Notes: a model not told the origin generated them from the sequence alone. A stretch of 64,000 bases of DNA from Ditylenchus dipsaci (GCA_004194705.1 SADC01001323.1:248001-312000), one strand, 5' to 3'. Shown: positions 29,928 through 52,014, numbered from the stretch's first letter. Numbers and translations are program-made.

Positions 29928-32900
29928 TAGTGTTTTCAAAAAGCAGAAAGCAGAAGAAGAAATTTGACCGCAGAAAGCAAAAAAAGAACAGAAGCAGAAG
30001 CATAATGCTTCTGCTTTTGAATTTTCTGTATCTGCCTCTGTTTCTGCTTTTCAAAATGCTCTGTTTCTGCTTTCTGATTTTGCTTTTGAAACATTCTGTT
30101 TCTGCTTTCTGTTTCTGCTTTTGAACTTTTCTGTTTTTGCTTTTGAAATTTTCTGCTTCTGCTTTTGGTTTCTGCTTGACTTCGGTTCTGTCTTATTAAT
30201 TTTATCTTCAAACCTGTAGTCGTATACTGTTTTTTACATTTTCTTTTAGAAAATGATGTCAATTATTGCTAATAGCTCGTCATCATCTCAAGACAGCGAC
30301 AATCAAAGAAAGAGAATGGGGGCAGCAAGCGAGGACCTATCTGGGATCATTACGATGAGGTCACCACCAATGCAAATAGACAGCTCGTCATGCGTTGTCG
30401 AGAATGTTCTAAAGGTATTTTTTTGTCTTTAGTGATGCTTTGGTTTCAAATGTTTGTTTGTAGAATTCAAGCATCCATCGTCAGCGAGTACTCTCATGTA
30501 CCACTGGAAGAATCTGCATTGGGACAAGCAACAGCCAGCCAACAAATTAGGAAACTGCGAAGGTGATGATTACCCAAAAACAAAGTGCGTTTAGCTTATT
30601 TAGAAGCCTCTTTTTAGATGGTAATATAATTTTCAGAAAATCAAGAATGCAGGATGCGCTTACTGATGTTCTCGCTATTCCGGCTTACTCAATAAACACG
30701 CTTCTACATCCACTTGTGCGCAAATTCTGCTCTGTCATGAATCCAAAAGTCGATGTTAGTCTTAGTGCCTGTTTTCTTATCAGTCTTATTCTATTTCTGA
30801 AAGTTATGCTCCTAAGCAAGTGTAGTACAGTTCAAAAAGCGATCAAGAAAACGTTGGAAGGAATCCGTAGCAAGCCATCAATTACCTGTGACTGCTGGAC
30901 AGGTAAAAGCATGAAGCACTCGTATCTTGGTGAGATTTGTTATTTCATGATGTGAATGATCCGTATCCTTGATATTTACAAGCGTGACAGTTTATTGCAT
31001 TGATAAGAATATAACGCTTCGCAGCTTTTTTCTGGGTCTAAAAGAACTAGAAGGGTCTCACACTGGATTTCTGCTTCGTAGAAAAACTGAAGAGCTGCTA
31101 GCTAAGCACGGACTGAAAATTGAGAATGTCTACAAGATTGTCACGACTTGGGTAGTAATATTTTATCTGCCTTCAAGGATGTCCTTCTATGTTAGTTTTT
31201 AAATACTTTAAGCTGTGTTAAACTTTTTAGCCTTCATTTTAGTGGATTCTAATTCTGATTGGTCTGATGACAGTGAAATGATGGATGATGAAGAACTTGA
31301 TGATAATGAAGCAGCCGAAGTTCAAGTAGTGGAGACCTTAATCAAGTAAGCAGCATGACAATTTTTTTTGCGTCTTAGACACGTGTTCTTTCAGAGTGGC
31401 TTTTCCTATACGTATACGATGTTTCGCTCGCTGCCTACAGCTTGTGATGCTCAATTTCTTTGCGGCTCACGTGAATAGCCAGGATTCATTCGTGAAAATG
31501 CGCTCACTCATCAATAAATTTCACCACTGTCCTAGCGCAACAAAAGTAAGTCTTATATAGCGTCATAAATTCGTGACTGTTTGAAAATTAGGAATTGAGT
31601 GACTCGACTGGTTCAACGCTTCCGGCACCATGCACAACGAGGTGGCATCATATATCTTGGTCATTGGTCGATTTTCGGAAGTGCACGACGTGGTGGCTAA
31701 CATAGCGGTGACTAAAAATTGGAATACGCCAACTATTGATGAAATTCAAGTTTGTTTATAGATACTAGCATTTGCTTACTATTTTTGTATTCAGTTTCGT
31801 CGACGTGTCCACAAATTATCAAGCGTCGTGGTTGAAGTACTTCGCCGGATTCAATCCGAAAAAAAATGTGACCATCAGCAGCTGTTTCGGTTATTTCAAG
31901 GCAATGAAGCGAGGGATTAGTAAAATGAAGGTTTGTCATGTTTGGATTATGAAGAGATTCCTGATAAACGTATTTTGAAGGGATTCCAAGAAACTAAAGA
32001 CATGGCGGAGACATTGAGCCGTCTTCTAGACAAGCGATTTTCGTGGATGGTTGATGCATTTGCAAAGAATATGACCCAATCTACTTAATGGCTGCTGCGT
32101 TGGACCCGAACACAGTGCGACGACTGAGCAAAGAAGTGTTTGAGCATGCTGTGAGAGAATTGCAACCTTTTGTATGTCGTATGTTTTTACAAAGTAAAAA
32201 ATTGCCAGACAGTTAAAAATTTAGGTGGAATTGCAGCCACCAGAGAAACAGAAAGCAGCGCAATAAAAGAAGATAGCGTATTGGACCGTCTGCAGGGGGA
32301 AATTGATCAAGAGGAAAACAAAAGCGTCAGGAAGAAGAAGGAATTTATTCAGGAGCTGAAACATGGATAAGGGATATTTTGAAGCAAGGTATCACAGTGC
32401 AGGCTGCATCTAAAACACCAATTGATGCGTTAAAGTACTGGACAAACTTGCTGGGATCGGTTGGTTTTTTTCATATTAGCTATTACAGATCGTCTATTTC
32501 CATCTAGAAATACAAATCGTGGGCGGTTTTGGCGCTGGATGTTTTAACTGTGCCGGCTACAAGCGCACCAATTGAGCGAATTTTTCTTTGGCTGGTCTAG
32601 CAACGAGGAATCAAAGAAATCGCACAGAAATAAGTTTGCTCAGTTCACAACTTGTAGTATTTTGCAATCAGCTAGTGCATTAGGTATAAAAAAGTTGTAA
32701 TCGAGTTGAATGTGTTGAAATTTCATGATGTAGATTTGTTCCCGTTAATAAAAAGAGTTATGAAAGTTATTAACTACCACACTTTATAGGTTGATCTTAA
32801 AATTTTTAGTGAACAGCCAAAATCTAAAAATTAGGGTTTCTAAAATCCGTAAAAAAGCAATGAAAAATAGATCTTTAACATATTCTCTAGGCTGAGAAAT

Positions 32901-33383
32901 ACGGCTTTGGAGCCGAGGAGTGTCTTATGGAGGCGAACGTCTTTTTACAAGATAAACGTTATGTTTAAATAAATTCTGATTAATTAGGGTGAAAAAGTTG
33001 CGGGTTATTAAGGTTATCAGATTATAGGGGCTTATAACCAAATTGAACGTTGAATAGGAAAGTTTTAGGGAATAATATGAGACAAATGAAAATATACTGC
33101 ATAATTAGAAATAAAATACATCATTTTCAAACTCAGAAATCAAAAGCAGAAACAGATATCACAAGCAGAAGCAGAAAGCTTGAAAAAGAAGAAAAAGAAA
33201 GTAGAAACATAAAGTTTCAAAAGCAGAATCAGAAAGCAGAAACAGAAAGTTTCAAAAGCAGAAACAGAAAGCAGAAACAGAAAGCAGAAACAGAAGGTTT
33301 CAAAAGCAGAAACAGAACCAGAAACAGAATTTATGTTTCTGCTTCTGCTTGTGGCATTCCGCTTCTGCTTTTTGAAAACACTG
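29928..33383 (+). mobile_element. hAT transposon, 3456 bp, 8-bp TSD GTTCTGAG
   Basis: Ends TAGTGTTTTCAAAAAGC and GCTTTTTGAAAACACTG (the right end reads CAGTGTTTTC inward, a common hAT terminus). TSD GTTCTGAG at 29920-29927 and 33384-33391. Both subterminal regions (29940-30170 and 33130-33360) are arrays of AAGCAGAAACAGAAAGC, inverted relative to each other. Confidence 0.9.
30253..32683 (+). pseudogene. hAT transposase, decayed or indel-broken
   Basis: A BED finger (RGPIWDHYDEV, CRECSK, then after an intron FKHPSSASTLMYHWKNLHWD) opens the protein. Blocks follow in hAT order: IPAYSINTLLHPLVRKF near 30690, SITCDCWTGKSMKHSYLG near 30885, an acidic linker near 31255, CLQLVMLNFFAAHVNSQ near 31435, TTRWHHISWSL near 31640 and the dimerisation block TSAPIERIF near 32560. 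At 32581-32585 a T run is one base short of the expected ERIFSLAG reading. Several other frame changes exist that I did not localise, so status between intact and dead is open. Confidence 0.75.
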
Positions 33384-33685
33384 GTTCTGAGTAGGGAATA
33401 ATGATAATTAATTGCTTTCAGCTAAATCCAAAATTAAAAAAAAATAATTTGAAAAATATTTTGTGCAAAATCAAATGGGGACCAAGACATATTTTGGCAC
33501 CGGATTGTTCACTAGGACCCAATTTTTAGGACGGTGGCGGACGGGCGTGTTTTTGACACTAGAACATGCTAGTTCATGTTCTAGAAAGACAAGCGTCCAT
33601 ATTTGTTAGGCCGATTTCTAGACCGTCCGGACAAAACGGGCACGGAAGGGGCCCGGCCGAACGGTGTCGGACGGTCGCCCCCTAT

Positions 33686-33929
33686 CAGGGTGCACAGATC
33701 AAAAATCACAAAAGCAGGATTTTGTATTCAAAAAGCAGTATTTTTAACCAAAAATCTCCAAAAAGCAGGACTTAACATAAAATTATCATTTTAGATTTGT
33801 TCCATTTTAAATTTGTTTGTAAATTTTTTTCGGAATGTGCAAAAATTCCTGCTTATTCGAAGGCAAAAAGCAGGATTTGAAAGCAAAAAGCAGGAAATTC
33901 CTGCTAAAGCAGGACATCTGTGCCCCCTG
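33686..33929. mobile_element. hAT-type MITE, CAGGGTGCACAGAT ends
   Basis: Left CAGGGTGCACAGATC, right ATCTGTGCCCCCTG. The flanking CCCCTAT is duplicated (33679-33685 and 33930-33936). The interior has AAAAAGCAGGATTT direct and inverted units. The preceding 33525-33680 holds GGACGGTCG/CGGACGG GC-rich motifs of unclear origin. Confidence 0.7.
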
Positions 33930-34505
33930 CCCCTATTCCTGTAACCTCAAAAATAATGTAGACATGACTTCGTGTGAAGACAAAACTTTTGAAAACTTTT
34001 GTCGGCGGTGGATGAATATGGTAATCGATGAATTTGGTGTGGATGAATTCTTTGTCGATGAATTCGACAAAAATTGTTCGTTGTACTCTTAAAAAAACAC
34101 AGAGAAACAGGTTTTTTCTATGTTTTAGCATACCTTTTTAATTTAAAAACAAAAAAACTTTAATTTAAAACTCACTTATTGTAGCGGAGGACCAAGGTAA
34201 TGAATAGTGGAGGGTAAAAAAATTCGAACAAAAATTTGATAACTAGGAGTTCATAACCTGACTTCATAACGACTTCATAATCTCTGATATACATGGGGTT
34301 TTTTATACATCCAGAGTCACTTTTTGAGTGTGCGCAAACCCTCTGTTTCCTAAGCCAAAACCAAGCGGAGCGGATTACTGGCACGGAACGCGCTCCGCGC
34401 AGGTCTTTAGTCTATACTTACTTGCAATTTAATGAATATTTTGGAAGAGGGAAGTCAGTAATGTAAAAATATTCCGAAAAATAGTAATGTAAAAATATTC
34501 AAAAA

Positions 34506-35944
34506 ATGAATATTGAACAGGAAAGTATTTTTAAGCACGTATTTAACGAAATAGAGGAGTCAAAGACAGAAAAGCTGACCAATGGTTATGTTTTTATAGG
34601 TGGTTCTGGAAAAACCTATACCTACAGGACCATGTGCCATTTATTCCGTGCAAATGATATAAAATTCAAAACTTCGAGTTGGATGGGAATCGCGGCCAAT
34701 TTATTGCCAGACGGGAGAACTATGCACAAAACTTTTGGATTAGCTTTTAATGTAGATAAAGATGCCAATTCTCAAGCAAAGCATAATAATAAAGCAGGTA
34801 AATATTTGATCGAGATCCAAGTTTTTATCATAGATGAGATTTCGATGGTGCCGAAATATGCTATAGAAATTATAGATCGTAAATTAAAAGAACTTATGGG
34901 AAATGATTTGCCATTTGGTGAAAAAATAATGATTATTGGCGGTGATTTCAGACAAATTTTGCCTGTCCAGGTGGATGGTGGCAGGTCTGAATTAGTAGGT
35001 CTTTCGGTCACAAAATCACTTTTGGGGAAAATTTTCAAGAAAATTTTTTCCGTCTGAAGGAGAACAAAAGAGTTTTGAATAGAAGTGAAAAAGAAAAAGA
35101 TGCTTTTGTAAAAGAGACATTTGCTGAATTTTTTTTGAGAATGGGCAACGAAGAATTAGATTACGATAAAAGCGAAAACGTTCAGATACCTAAAGGTCGC
35201 ATAGTTGAAGGTGATCTGATAAGTACTGTGTTTGGTGATTTTATAGAAAGAGGAGATTTTGAATCCATGTCGAAAAGAGTAATTTTGTCGCCAACAAATG
35301 AGAGAGTGTTGCAAATCAATAACGAAATTCAAAATCGATTAGAAGAAAAAGGTCATGAAATGAGAAGATATTTAAGTGTTGACAAAGTCGATAGTGAAGA
35401 ACCTAAAGGATATATTGAATACCCTGATGAATTTCTGCACTCCATAAATGAATCAGGATCACCCCCGCATGAACTAAAATTAACCATTGGTTGCCCTGTC
35501 ATGTTATCCAGAAATTTGAATCCGGCCGCAGGTTTGTGTAACGGTACAAGAATGACTGTGGTTGCCATGCACAAAGATCTCCTTGAATGTAGGCTTTTAA
35601 CAGGTGAAAAAGTAGGTCAATTTGTTTTCATATCTAAAATTTCACTGACTAGCTCAAAATTACCTTTTGTTTTGTACCGTCGACAATTTCCAGTCAAACC
35701 ATGTTATCCAATCACAATAAATAAAAGCCAGGGTCAAACTTTAGAATTTGTGGGAATAGATTTGACTGACCCTGTTTTCACCCATGGTATGACCTACGTG
35801 GCGTTTTCCAGAACCCGCGCGTGGGAATTCATTAAAGTTGCTGTTAATCCAGCAAATGGGAAAAAAGTCAAAAACATTGTGTGGAAAGAGGTTCTAGGTT
35901 CTTGTTCAACATCGACGCACCAAAGGCGACGCAAAAAATTGTAA
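34506..35944 (+). CDS. PIF1-like helicase, Helitron type, N-terminally truncated
   Basis: Superfamily 1 helicase motifs appear in order: a Walker A reading GGSGKT near residue 33, FIIDEISMVP (motif II), GGDFRQILPV (motif III), LKENKRVL after the frame break, ILSPTNERVLQINNEI, LNPAAGLCNGTRM and, near the C-terminus, INKSQGQTLEFVGIDL with YVAFSRTR (motif VI). This arrangement is that of Helitron helicase domains. No Rep/HUH nickase domain is seen upstream. The frame breaks near 35047-35052 in TTTTTTCC and is one base short. Residues before Walker A look shortened relative to the usual GPGGSGKT form. It spans about 470 aa and is probably a 5'-truncated Helitron or an isolated PIF1-like remnant. 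Helitron 3' terminus not identified. Confidence 0.75.
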
Positions 35945-36105
35945 CAATGCTATCAATACTACATCAGCATACGATAAACATAGGTTTGATAGAATATCCT
36001 CCACCTATTGTCGGAAATAGGCTTGGGTTAGTGATTGGTGACATACTCGATGACTTATAAATTCTGTAAAAAAATCGCCCACCCCCAGCGCAGGTTGGAC
36101 AAAAT

Positions 36106-37411
36106 GGCTCTAGGTGAATTCGTCCACGGTGAATTCGTCCACGGTGAATTCGTCCACGGTGAATTCGTCCACGGTGAATTCGTCCACGGTGAATTCGTCC
36201 ACAGGTGAAATCGTCCACAGGTGAAATCGTCCACAGGTGAATTCGTCCACAAAAATAAAATTATATTTTTCTACACCTATTAGTGTGTTATAATTGGGTT
36301 TGGTGTAATTTACTGTGTTTAAACAATACAATTCAAAGTTTATTAGTCACGAAAAACAAACAAAATTGAACAACAAATTGATAATGAGGAGAAGAGAAGC
36401 ACATTGAAGCCAAAGGTCTTTGAAGCGGCCGCAAAGTCCACATTGCTGCAATATTTGCTGCGTTTCGGAAGCATTCTTTGCCGGCGTCCTGATCGTACCT
36501 TCGTTTTCTTCCACATTCTGCTCTGGCTCGTCTAAAAAGTTGACACGTAAAAGTATAATGTTTTAGAATGATACCTGTCGGTCTGACAACACAAGCTTGA
36601 CAACGTTACACTGGACAATCGCAAATCTAAACGTAAAAATCATTACAACCATCAGTCAATAGCAATACCTTGGTTTCCTTCGTTTTCCCCCATTTGGTCG
36701 GCCAACGTACGAGTCCTCAAAGTAATCCAGAATCGGCTCCATCTGCTCTGCGAATCTTGAATCTTCCAGATATTCCCTGAAACAATAGTTAATTACCGAA
36801 AATATAACAACAACAATTATACCTTAGCTTGATAAAGGCCATAGATACTTCTTCGATCGGAGTGAAAGTCTTAGAGTGAAAGTCGTACTTCTTCGCCGCG
36901 CATCTTGCAAGGTTCTTCGATCTAAAACAAAAGTGAGATAAATAACAAAGACACATAAATGGTACCTTCAAATCTTGCAGAGTCTTCGGGTTTGCTGGTT
37001 CCAACTTGGCTGTTTGTCTAATATACCGAATATTCCTTGCCACATATGATCTGCGAATTAACGGCCTCGAGTCCTCATCAACACTTTCTATCGCTCTTCC
37101 TAGTATTGCACGAGGCGCTTCCTTGCTGCTGATTGCTTGCTCCTGAACGTTCCCTTGCATCCTCTTCAGATCTACGCGGCTCTTATCCCCGAAATGATTG
37201 TGCTTCTGCGTCATCGTTACTTCGGTTCCGGGACTAATTGCACGACCTAAAACTTTCAATTACAACTTCACACAACGAAAAGTATTTATGAAAAGCATAT
37301 ATACGCTAGAAAAAAATTGAAAAATCAAATTGAAGAAATAACGCCAAATTTTATTTTTGTGGACGAATTCACCTGTGGACGAATTCACCGTGGACGAATT
37401 CACCGTCGCCC
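36106..37411 (-). mobile_element. MULE with GGTGAATTCGTCCACG arrays and 9-bp TSD
   Basis: Begins GGCTCTAGGTGAATTCGTCC; the right array closes with GACGAATTCACCGTCGCCC. The 9-bp TSD GGACAAAAT is at 36097-36105 and 37412-37420. It carries minus-strand exons of a FLYWCH-type MULE transposase with the central catalytic region missing, so it is an internally deleted copy. Confidence 0.9.
36530..37259 (-). pseudogene. MULE transposase, N- and C-terminal segments only
   Basis: The first exon (to about 36965) reads QKHNHFGDKSRVDLKRMQGN and later APRAILGRAIESVDEDSRPL and LEPANPKTLQDLKVP. This is the segment that follows a FLYWCH finger in animal MULE proteins. After introns, NLARCAAKKYDF and EYLEDSRFAEQMEPILDYFE lead to DSYVGRPNGGKRRKPR and FAIVQCNV, the family's C-terminal YFEDTYIGR...FPIxxWN-type block. 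The DDE core expected between these parts is absent. Exon joins follow GT/AG at about 36670-36780 and 36634. No promoter is identified. Confidence 0.7.
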
Positions 37412-37868
37412 GGACAAAATCTCAAAACCTGCTATAAATTCTCACTCAATGGACTAAATTTATTTCAGCTCAGTAACAGGAAGTGGGAAAAGAAAAAATT
37501 TTGAAATTCACAAGTGCGGAAAATGGGCGGCGGTAAATTGCCCCTCAGGTAAATTGTTCTCGGTAAATTCCCCTCAAAATTTGTCTTGAGACGATTTTTA
37601 TGTTCAAAAAAGATTTTTTCAAGTCCAGTTACCAGATCCTAGCGCTTCAGGGGAGGCGGTATATCCCACCGCAGTGAACTCCCCATCCGGATAAATTCTC
37701 CCCTGGTGAATTCCACCTCCAAAACTTTGAGGTTACAGGTTCGAATTCTGGTGGTAGCACACATTACTTTTACTTGACAGTCAGTCAGTCATAAAGCTGT
37801 TTCTGGTTGCCTTCTTTCCACATTTTGCCATTTGATTTCGCTGTTATAAATTTTCGTTTTAGCTCAAG

Positions 37869-40675
37869 ATGGAGATGCTTTTAAGCGAGAAAAACAAGCC
37901 GATGGGCCATTTTGATGATTACCTATACTGGCGAAAACAGCAAACAGGAAAGGCCCGGATACGGCCAATTGTTCCTGGCGCCGATTGTTCCCGGCGACCG
38001 ATTCTTCCCGGCTAGTATAAAAATGACAATTGTTCCCGGCATATGTAAAATGACCGATTGTTCCTGGCGACCGATCCTTCCGGCGACCGATTGTTCCCGG
38101 CTGGTATGAAAAACCCAATTGTTCCCAGTTTACATGAAAAACCCGTTCTAAACCTGTCATTACTATAAGAGCGTACTCCCGCTTAGAAAAATACGCTTTA
38201 TCAATGCTTATAACTGAGTTTATTGTCCTTTCCTACGTGACATCAAAACGACGATAACAATAACGAAACAAACAACATTCTACTGATCCATCACGAAATT
38301 GTGAGCCAATCCACCGAGGTAATCAATGAGGTTAGTCCGACGATAGCGCTCAACTCTTCGTAAGATTCTAGCATCTGAATAAATTAACAATTAATTATGA
38401 CAATTAATGAATGTGGAAAACAATTACCGTTCAGAGTCTTCACCATCTGCTCCAGAATCTCCCAATAAAATCTGTTCTTGGCCACCGGTACTAGTTATGT
38501 GGATTTGACTTGCAGCGAGAATTTCTACATCTTCCACTCGACGAGCATCCACAACTGGTATCTGATGTTTGATGTTTGCGGACTGCGCTCTTTGAAAGAC
38601 TTGGGGCCCCAGCGATTGGAGCAGATTGGAGCAGATCGGATTGAGTCATGCGGAATAAACTACAAAAAAAGATTTTGGGCCACCAGCGTGTGAAGTCGAG
38701 CCTTGCATTTCGCGCCATTACCACCATATGTTTTGTCGCATTTCCAATACTGCTTTGTGCCATCTCCACTTTTCTGATGCTTCATGAAACGAAAACCACG
38801 GTGTGTAGCCATGTCGTTGCCCTTCTCTGACTTGACCATCGAAATGACATCCTGGAAGCACATAGATAATCTTTGATTTTGGAGCATAAGAACTAACAGC
38901 TTACATCGTTTTCAGCAACCACTTGCTCAGCTTGATCAATGCGGGCAAGAACATTAGCGATGAGATTGAAATCCATATCAACACTAAAGTATTTGTAGAT
39001 TAATAGAGGTAAATATGGGTCAAAAAGGTAAATAATAACAGCAGGGAAGAATTGTCCCTTTTATATGACCCGGGAACAATCGGTCGCCAGGAACAATCGG
39101 TCATTTTACATATGCCGGGAACAATTGTCCCTTTTATATAGGCCGGGAACAATCGGTCATTTCACATATGCCGGAAACAACTGTCCATTTTATACTAGCC
39201 GGGAAGAATCGGTCATTTTATATATGCCGGGAACAATTGTCCCTTTTATATAGGCCGGGAACAATCGGTCGCCGGGAACAATCGGCGCCGGGAACAATTG
39301 ACACGTACCGGGAAAGGCCTGCGACGTGAATTCAGGATTGCAGAGCAAAGAGATACCGCGCATTGGGCTGAAGCGAAGGAACCACGCAGAGGGCAAGCAT
39401 ACGTGGATGTGGACGACAGGATCAAAAATACTGTCGAGCGATATGACCAGATGCCAAAGGTCAAATTTTTGCAATCGATAGCTCTAAACTTGGGCCGAAT
39501 ACCAGTTTTCAAGGCATCAGGTGATTATTTATCTAAAGATCTTTGTCTTATTTTTAAAATTCAGTCGTTTCAAAGAAGGAGAATCAGGTACAGTCGAGTC
39601 TCGATTTAACGTACCCCCAATTTAACGTACCCTTCGATTTAACGTACCCCTAGGGCCGGTCCCTCCAATAATAAACTCCGTCAAATTTACCCCCGATATA
39701 ACGTACCCCTCGATTTAACGTACCCCTAGGGCCGGTCTCCAGGGGGTACGTTAAATCGAGACTCGACTGTAGATAAAAAAAGACACCAGAAAAAACAAAA
39801 AACAAATTGGAAGTTATCACAAATTAACGACGCTCTCGGTGAGCTTTCATTAAACTTTTGGCTGAATTATTTGTCGTTTTCAGAGCTGAATCATGTCGAA
39901 GTGCTTGATAACAAGTCTGGAACTCCGTTAAACACAGAGCAGCTGCAGTGCTTGAAACCAACAGCGTGGTTAAATGGTGGAACTGTAAACTTTTACTACC
40001 GGATGATTGTCCAAAAAAAGCCGATCTGAATCTCCCGACGGTATTTTAACTCATCAGAATGCTTTTAACTTGTTTCTCGATCAGGTCTTCTTTTTTGATT
40101 AACTCTTTTACACGCAACTTAAAGAAAAGAGTCCAAAGGCTGTACTGAACTGGGTCAAAAATGAGGAGATATTTGCTTTCGAGTTGCTTCTCATTCCTAT
40201 TTTTGTTCGAGTCACTGGTCACGAGTGGTATACATTTTCAGCTAAGAACGTGCGTGATGTAATCATTCAGGTTGTGAATAATAACAAAGAAAGATTGGTC
40301 TATTACGATTCACTTCTTGGAGATGGCACGGTTTACAGCAATCTGATCAAGTAAAATTTTTTGAAAGAGTATACTACGAAACAACAATAATTTAGGCATT
40401 TTTTGCAAGAATATGCTATAGAGTATGGCTACGAAGCTCTGGAGCCTGGTAACTGCATCGCGTTCTGCCCAAAAGTATGCTTCTTATTTCTTGATTTATC
40501 AACAATTTGAAGTTCACAGGACATTACTCGCCAGACGAACACTTTTGATTGCGGAGCTTTTACTTGACAATATGCAAAGTGCGTATCTCGTGGGTCCCCG
40601 CTTAACTTCACCGAAGCCAAGATGGATGGAATCCGTAATGAAATGTTGCGAGAAATCCTTTGTGGAATGTTGTAG
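37869..40675 (+). CDS. Ulp1/SENP-like cysteine protease encoded by a MULE
   Basis: The start MEMLLSEKNKPMGHFDDYLY at 37869 runs into the insertion 37956-39310 and resumes at 39320. Protease exons: 39884-40040, 40085-40350, 40396 to about 40475, and about 40523-40675. Key blocks are WLNGGTVNFYYRM (the WLND-type entry motif), LFYTQL, GHEWYTF with the catalytic His, VYYDSL with the Asp, and RQTNTFDCGAF with the Gln and nucleophile Cys, i.e. a complete C48 peptidase set. Such enzymes cleave SUMO-like conjugates. Frame breaks in A7 (40013-40019), T4 (40558-40561) and C4 (40596-40599) are each one base short; one in-frame TAA (40100-40102) remains. Whether it serves transposition is unknown. Ulp1-like genes are known in some plant MULEs. 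Confidence 0.75.
37956..39310 (-). mobile_element. MULE with CCGGGAACAATCGGTCG arrays, inserted in the Ulp1 ORF
   Basis: Starts CGGATACGGCCAATTGTTCC and ends GGAACAATTGACACGTACCG. Perfect 9-bp TSD GGAAAGGCC at 37947-37955 and 39311-39319. The arms hold many AACAATCGGTC units with GCCGGG spacers. Its interior has FLYWCH-MULE exons on the minus strand. Confidence 0.9.
38280..38990 (-). pseudogene. FLYWCH zinc-finger MULE protein fragment
   Basis: The exon around 38660-38860 reads MATHRGFRFMKHQKSGDGTK and QYWKCDKTYGGNGAKCKARL: a FLYWCH finger (G-x-F, K-x-x-x-x-G-T-x-Y-W-x-C, C-x-A-R). A last exon near 38375-38280 ends RVERYRRTNLIDYLGGLAHN and a TAG, like the C-terminal tail of FLYWCH-MULE proteins. 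The catalytic middle is missing. FLYWCH fingers are DNA-binding and are common in animal MULEs. Confidence 0.7.
39591..39769. mobile_element. pogo/Tc1-type MITE, TA TSD
   Basis: CAGTCGAGTCTCGATTTAAC at the left, complement ending TCGAGACTCGACTG at the right, TA both sides. It lies in an intron of the Ulp1-like gene. Confidence 0.88.
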
Positions 40676-41637
40676 TAATGCCGAAAATTTTTGGTATTGA
40701 TTGTTCTCACGTTTGACTGTTAAGAGCTGGTTTGAATAAAGTTGATTCCAAATATTTAAAATTCAAATAATTAAAACGAGATTAGTCTGCATTTGTTTAA
40801 ATCTAAAGGCGTGAAATGGACGGAACCTTATCGGCGATAAAATAACGATCCAACGAAATTGTGTAACGTACCGTGAAATTTGTCATTATGAAGATTGAGT
40901 GTTTACAAATCGAATTTAAGATAGTTTCAAAAATGTAAGTGAATATCTAACTAGTCCACCAAAAATTTAAAAAAAAATAAGCGGCTTGGTAACCAAAAAC
41001 TTGTAAGCTGCTTAGAATAACATTAGCCCACAAACCTGGCTTGATTTAAAGCTATAAATTAAAGATATAAAGCCCAAAACTTCCAAGCCTACTAAGTATG
41101 AGGTGCGCACATGACACCAGCGTTAAAAATCTTCTCAAGACAAATTTTGAGGGGGAATTTACCGAGGGGCAATCTAACCGAGGGGCAATTTACCGAGGGG
41201 CAATTTGAAGAGGGGCAATTTGAAGAGAGACAATTTACCTAGAACCGAGGAAAATACGTACCATTTCAAACTGCGATTTTTTTTGGATTTATTGGATTTC
41301 TAGGGGTCGGAATATCTTTCCACCTCCCTCTGAGGGGTCGGTTTATTAGAGAGGGTATATTAGAGTAGATACGGTATTTTGAGTAAGATTGTGAGTAGGA
41401 CCCAAGCCCGCAAGTGGTCACAAAGCAAAATGATTTCAGTCACCCACCCAGTTGCACCATTCCTGTGAGGGAGCATTTGAATTAGTAGAAAGGCTCACAT
41501 ATTTCATGATTTTACTCGATTGATCAACAGTACAACACTGGAAAAATATGCATAAGTTCTCATTCCCAAAACAAACAAACATGTGAAACAAATCGAAATA
41601 ATTACTAGCGAACATAGACCTTTTATTCACTTTCTTG

Positions 41638-51592
<9,955 letters not shown>

Positions 51593-52014
51593 GTTTCGGG
51601 TCAACTATTTCCTGAAAATAATGGACAGAATTAAAGGGGAATTTTTTTGTTATAATATTGTGTACTACTCTAAGCTAGGCGCAGCAATTACGATATTGAT
51701 TAATTAAATGATGCTAGCATAATGCGAGAATAATTAGCAGCGTTGAATTTTCAGATAGCTAAACTATAATAAGCCAAAAAGCCAGGAAAGAATAAAAAAG
51801 ATAAGCAATTAATTCAGTGGCGCTAGGAAAAGAGCAGAGAATTTGTGCATAAAAAAGCTTTCGAAATAGTTAACTGGTCTTCGAAAGAATATTACAAAAA
51901 TTGTGTACGATAGCCATTTTGAATGCATCTTTGTGTGGATTCTAGTCATATTTTGAGATATTAAAGGGCTGGACTCGAAAGCAACAAATAAACTAAATCT
52001 TTTCGCTGAATCTA

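Larger units (their letters stand above)
37525..41246 (+). mobile_element. MULE carrying a Ulp1-like protease gene
   Basis: Starts GGGCGGCGGTAAATTGCCCC and ends CAATTTACCTAGAACC. The right array repeats GAGGGGCAATTTACC, and inner arms pair (AAATTTGTCTTGAGAC). Flanks GCGGAAAAT (37516-37524) and GAGGAAAAT (41247-41255) match at 8 of 9. It contains a Ulp1-type protease gene split by a second MULE (37956-39310) and a pogo MITE (39591-39769). Confidence 0.85.

Noticed and set aside
37715..37765. tRNA-like 3' half (ACAGGTTCGAATTCTGGTGG)
   Set aside because: No 5' half or acceptor pairing; lies inside a MULE arm.
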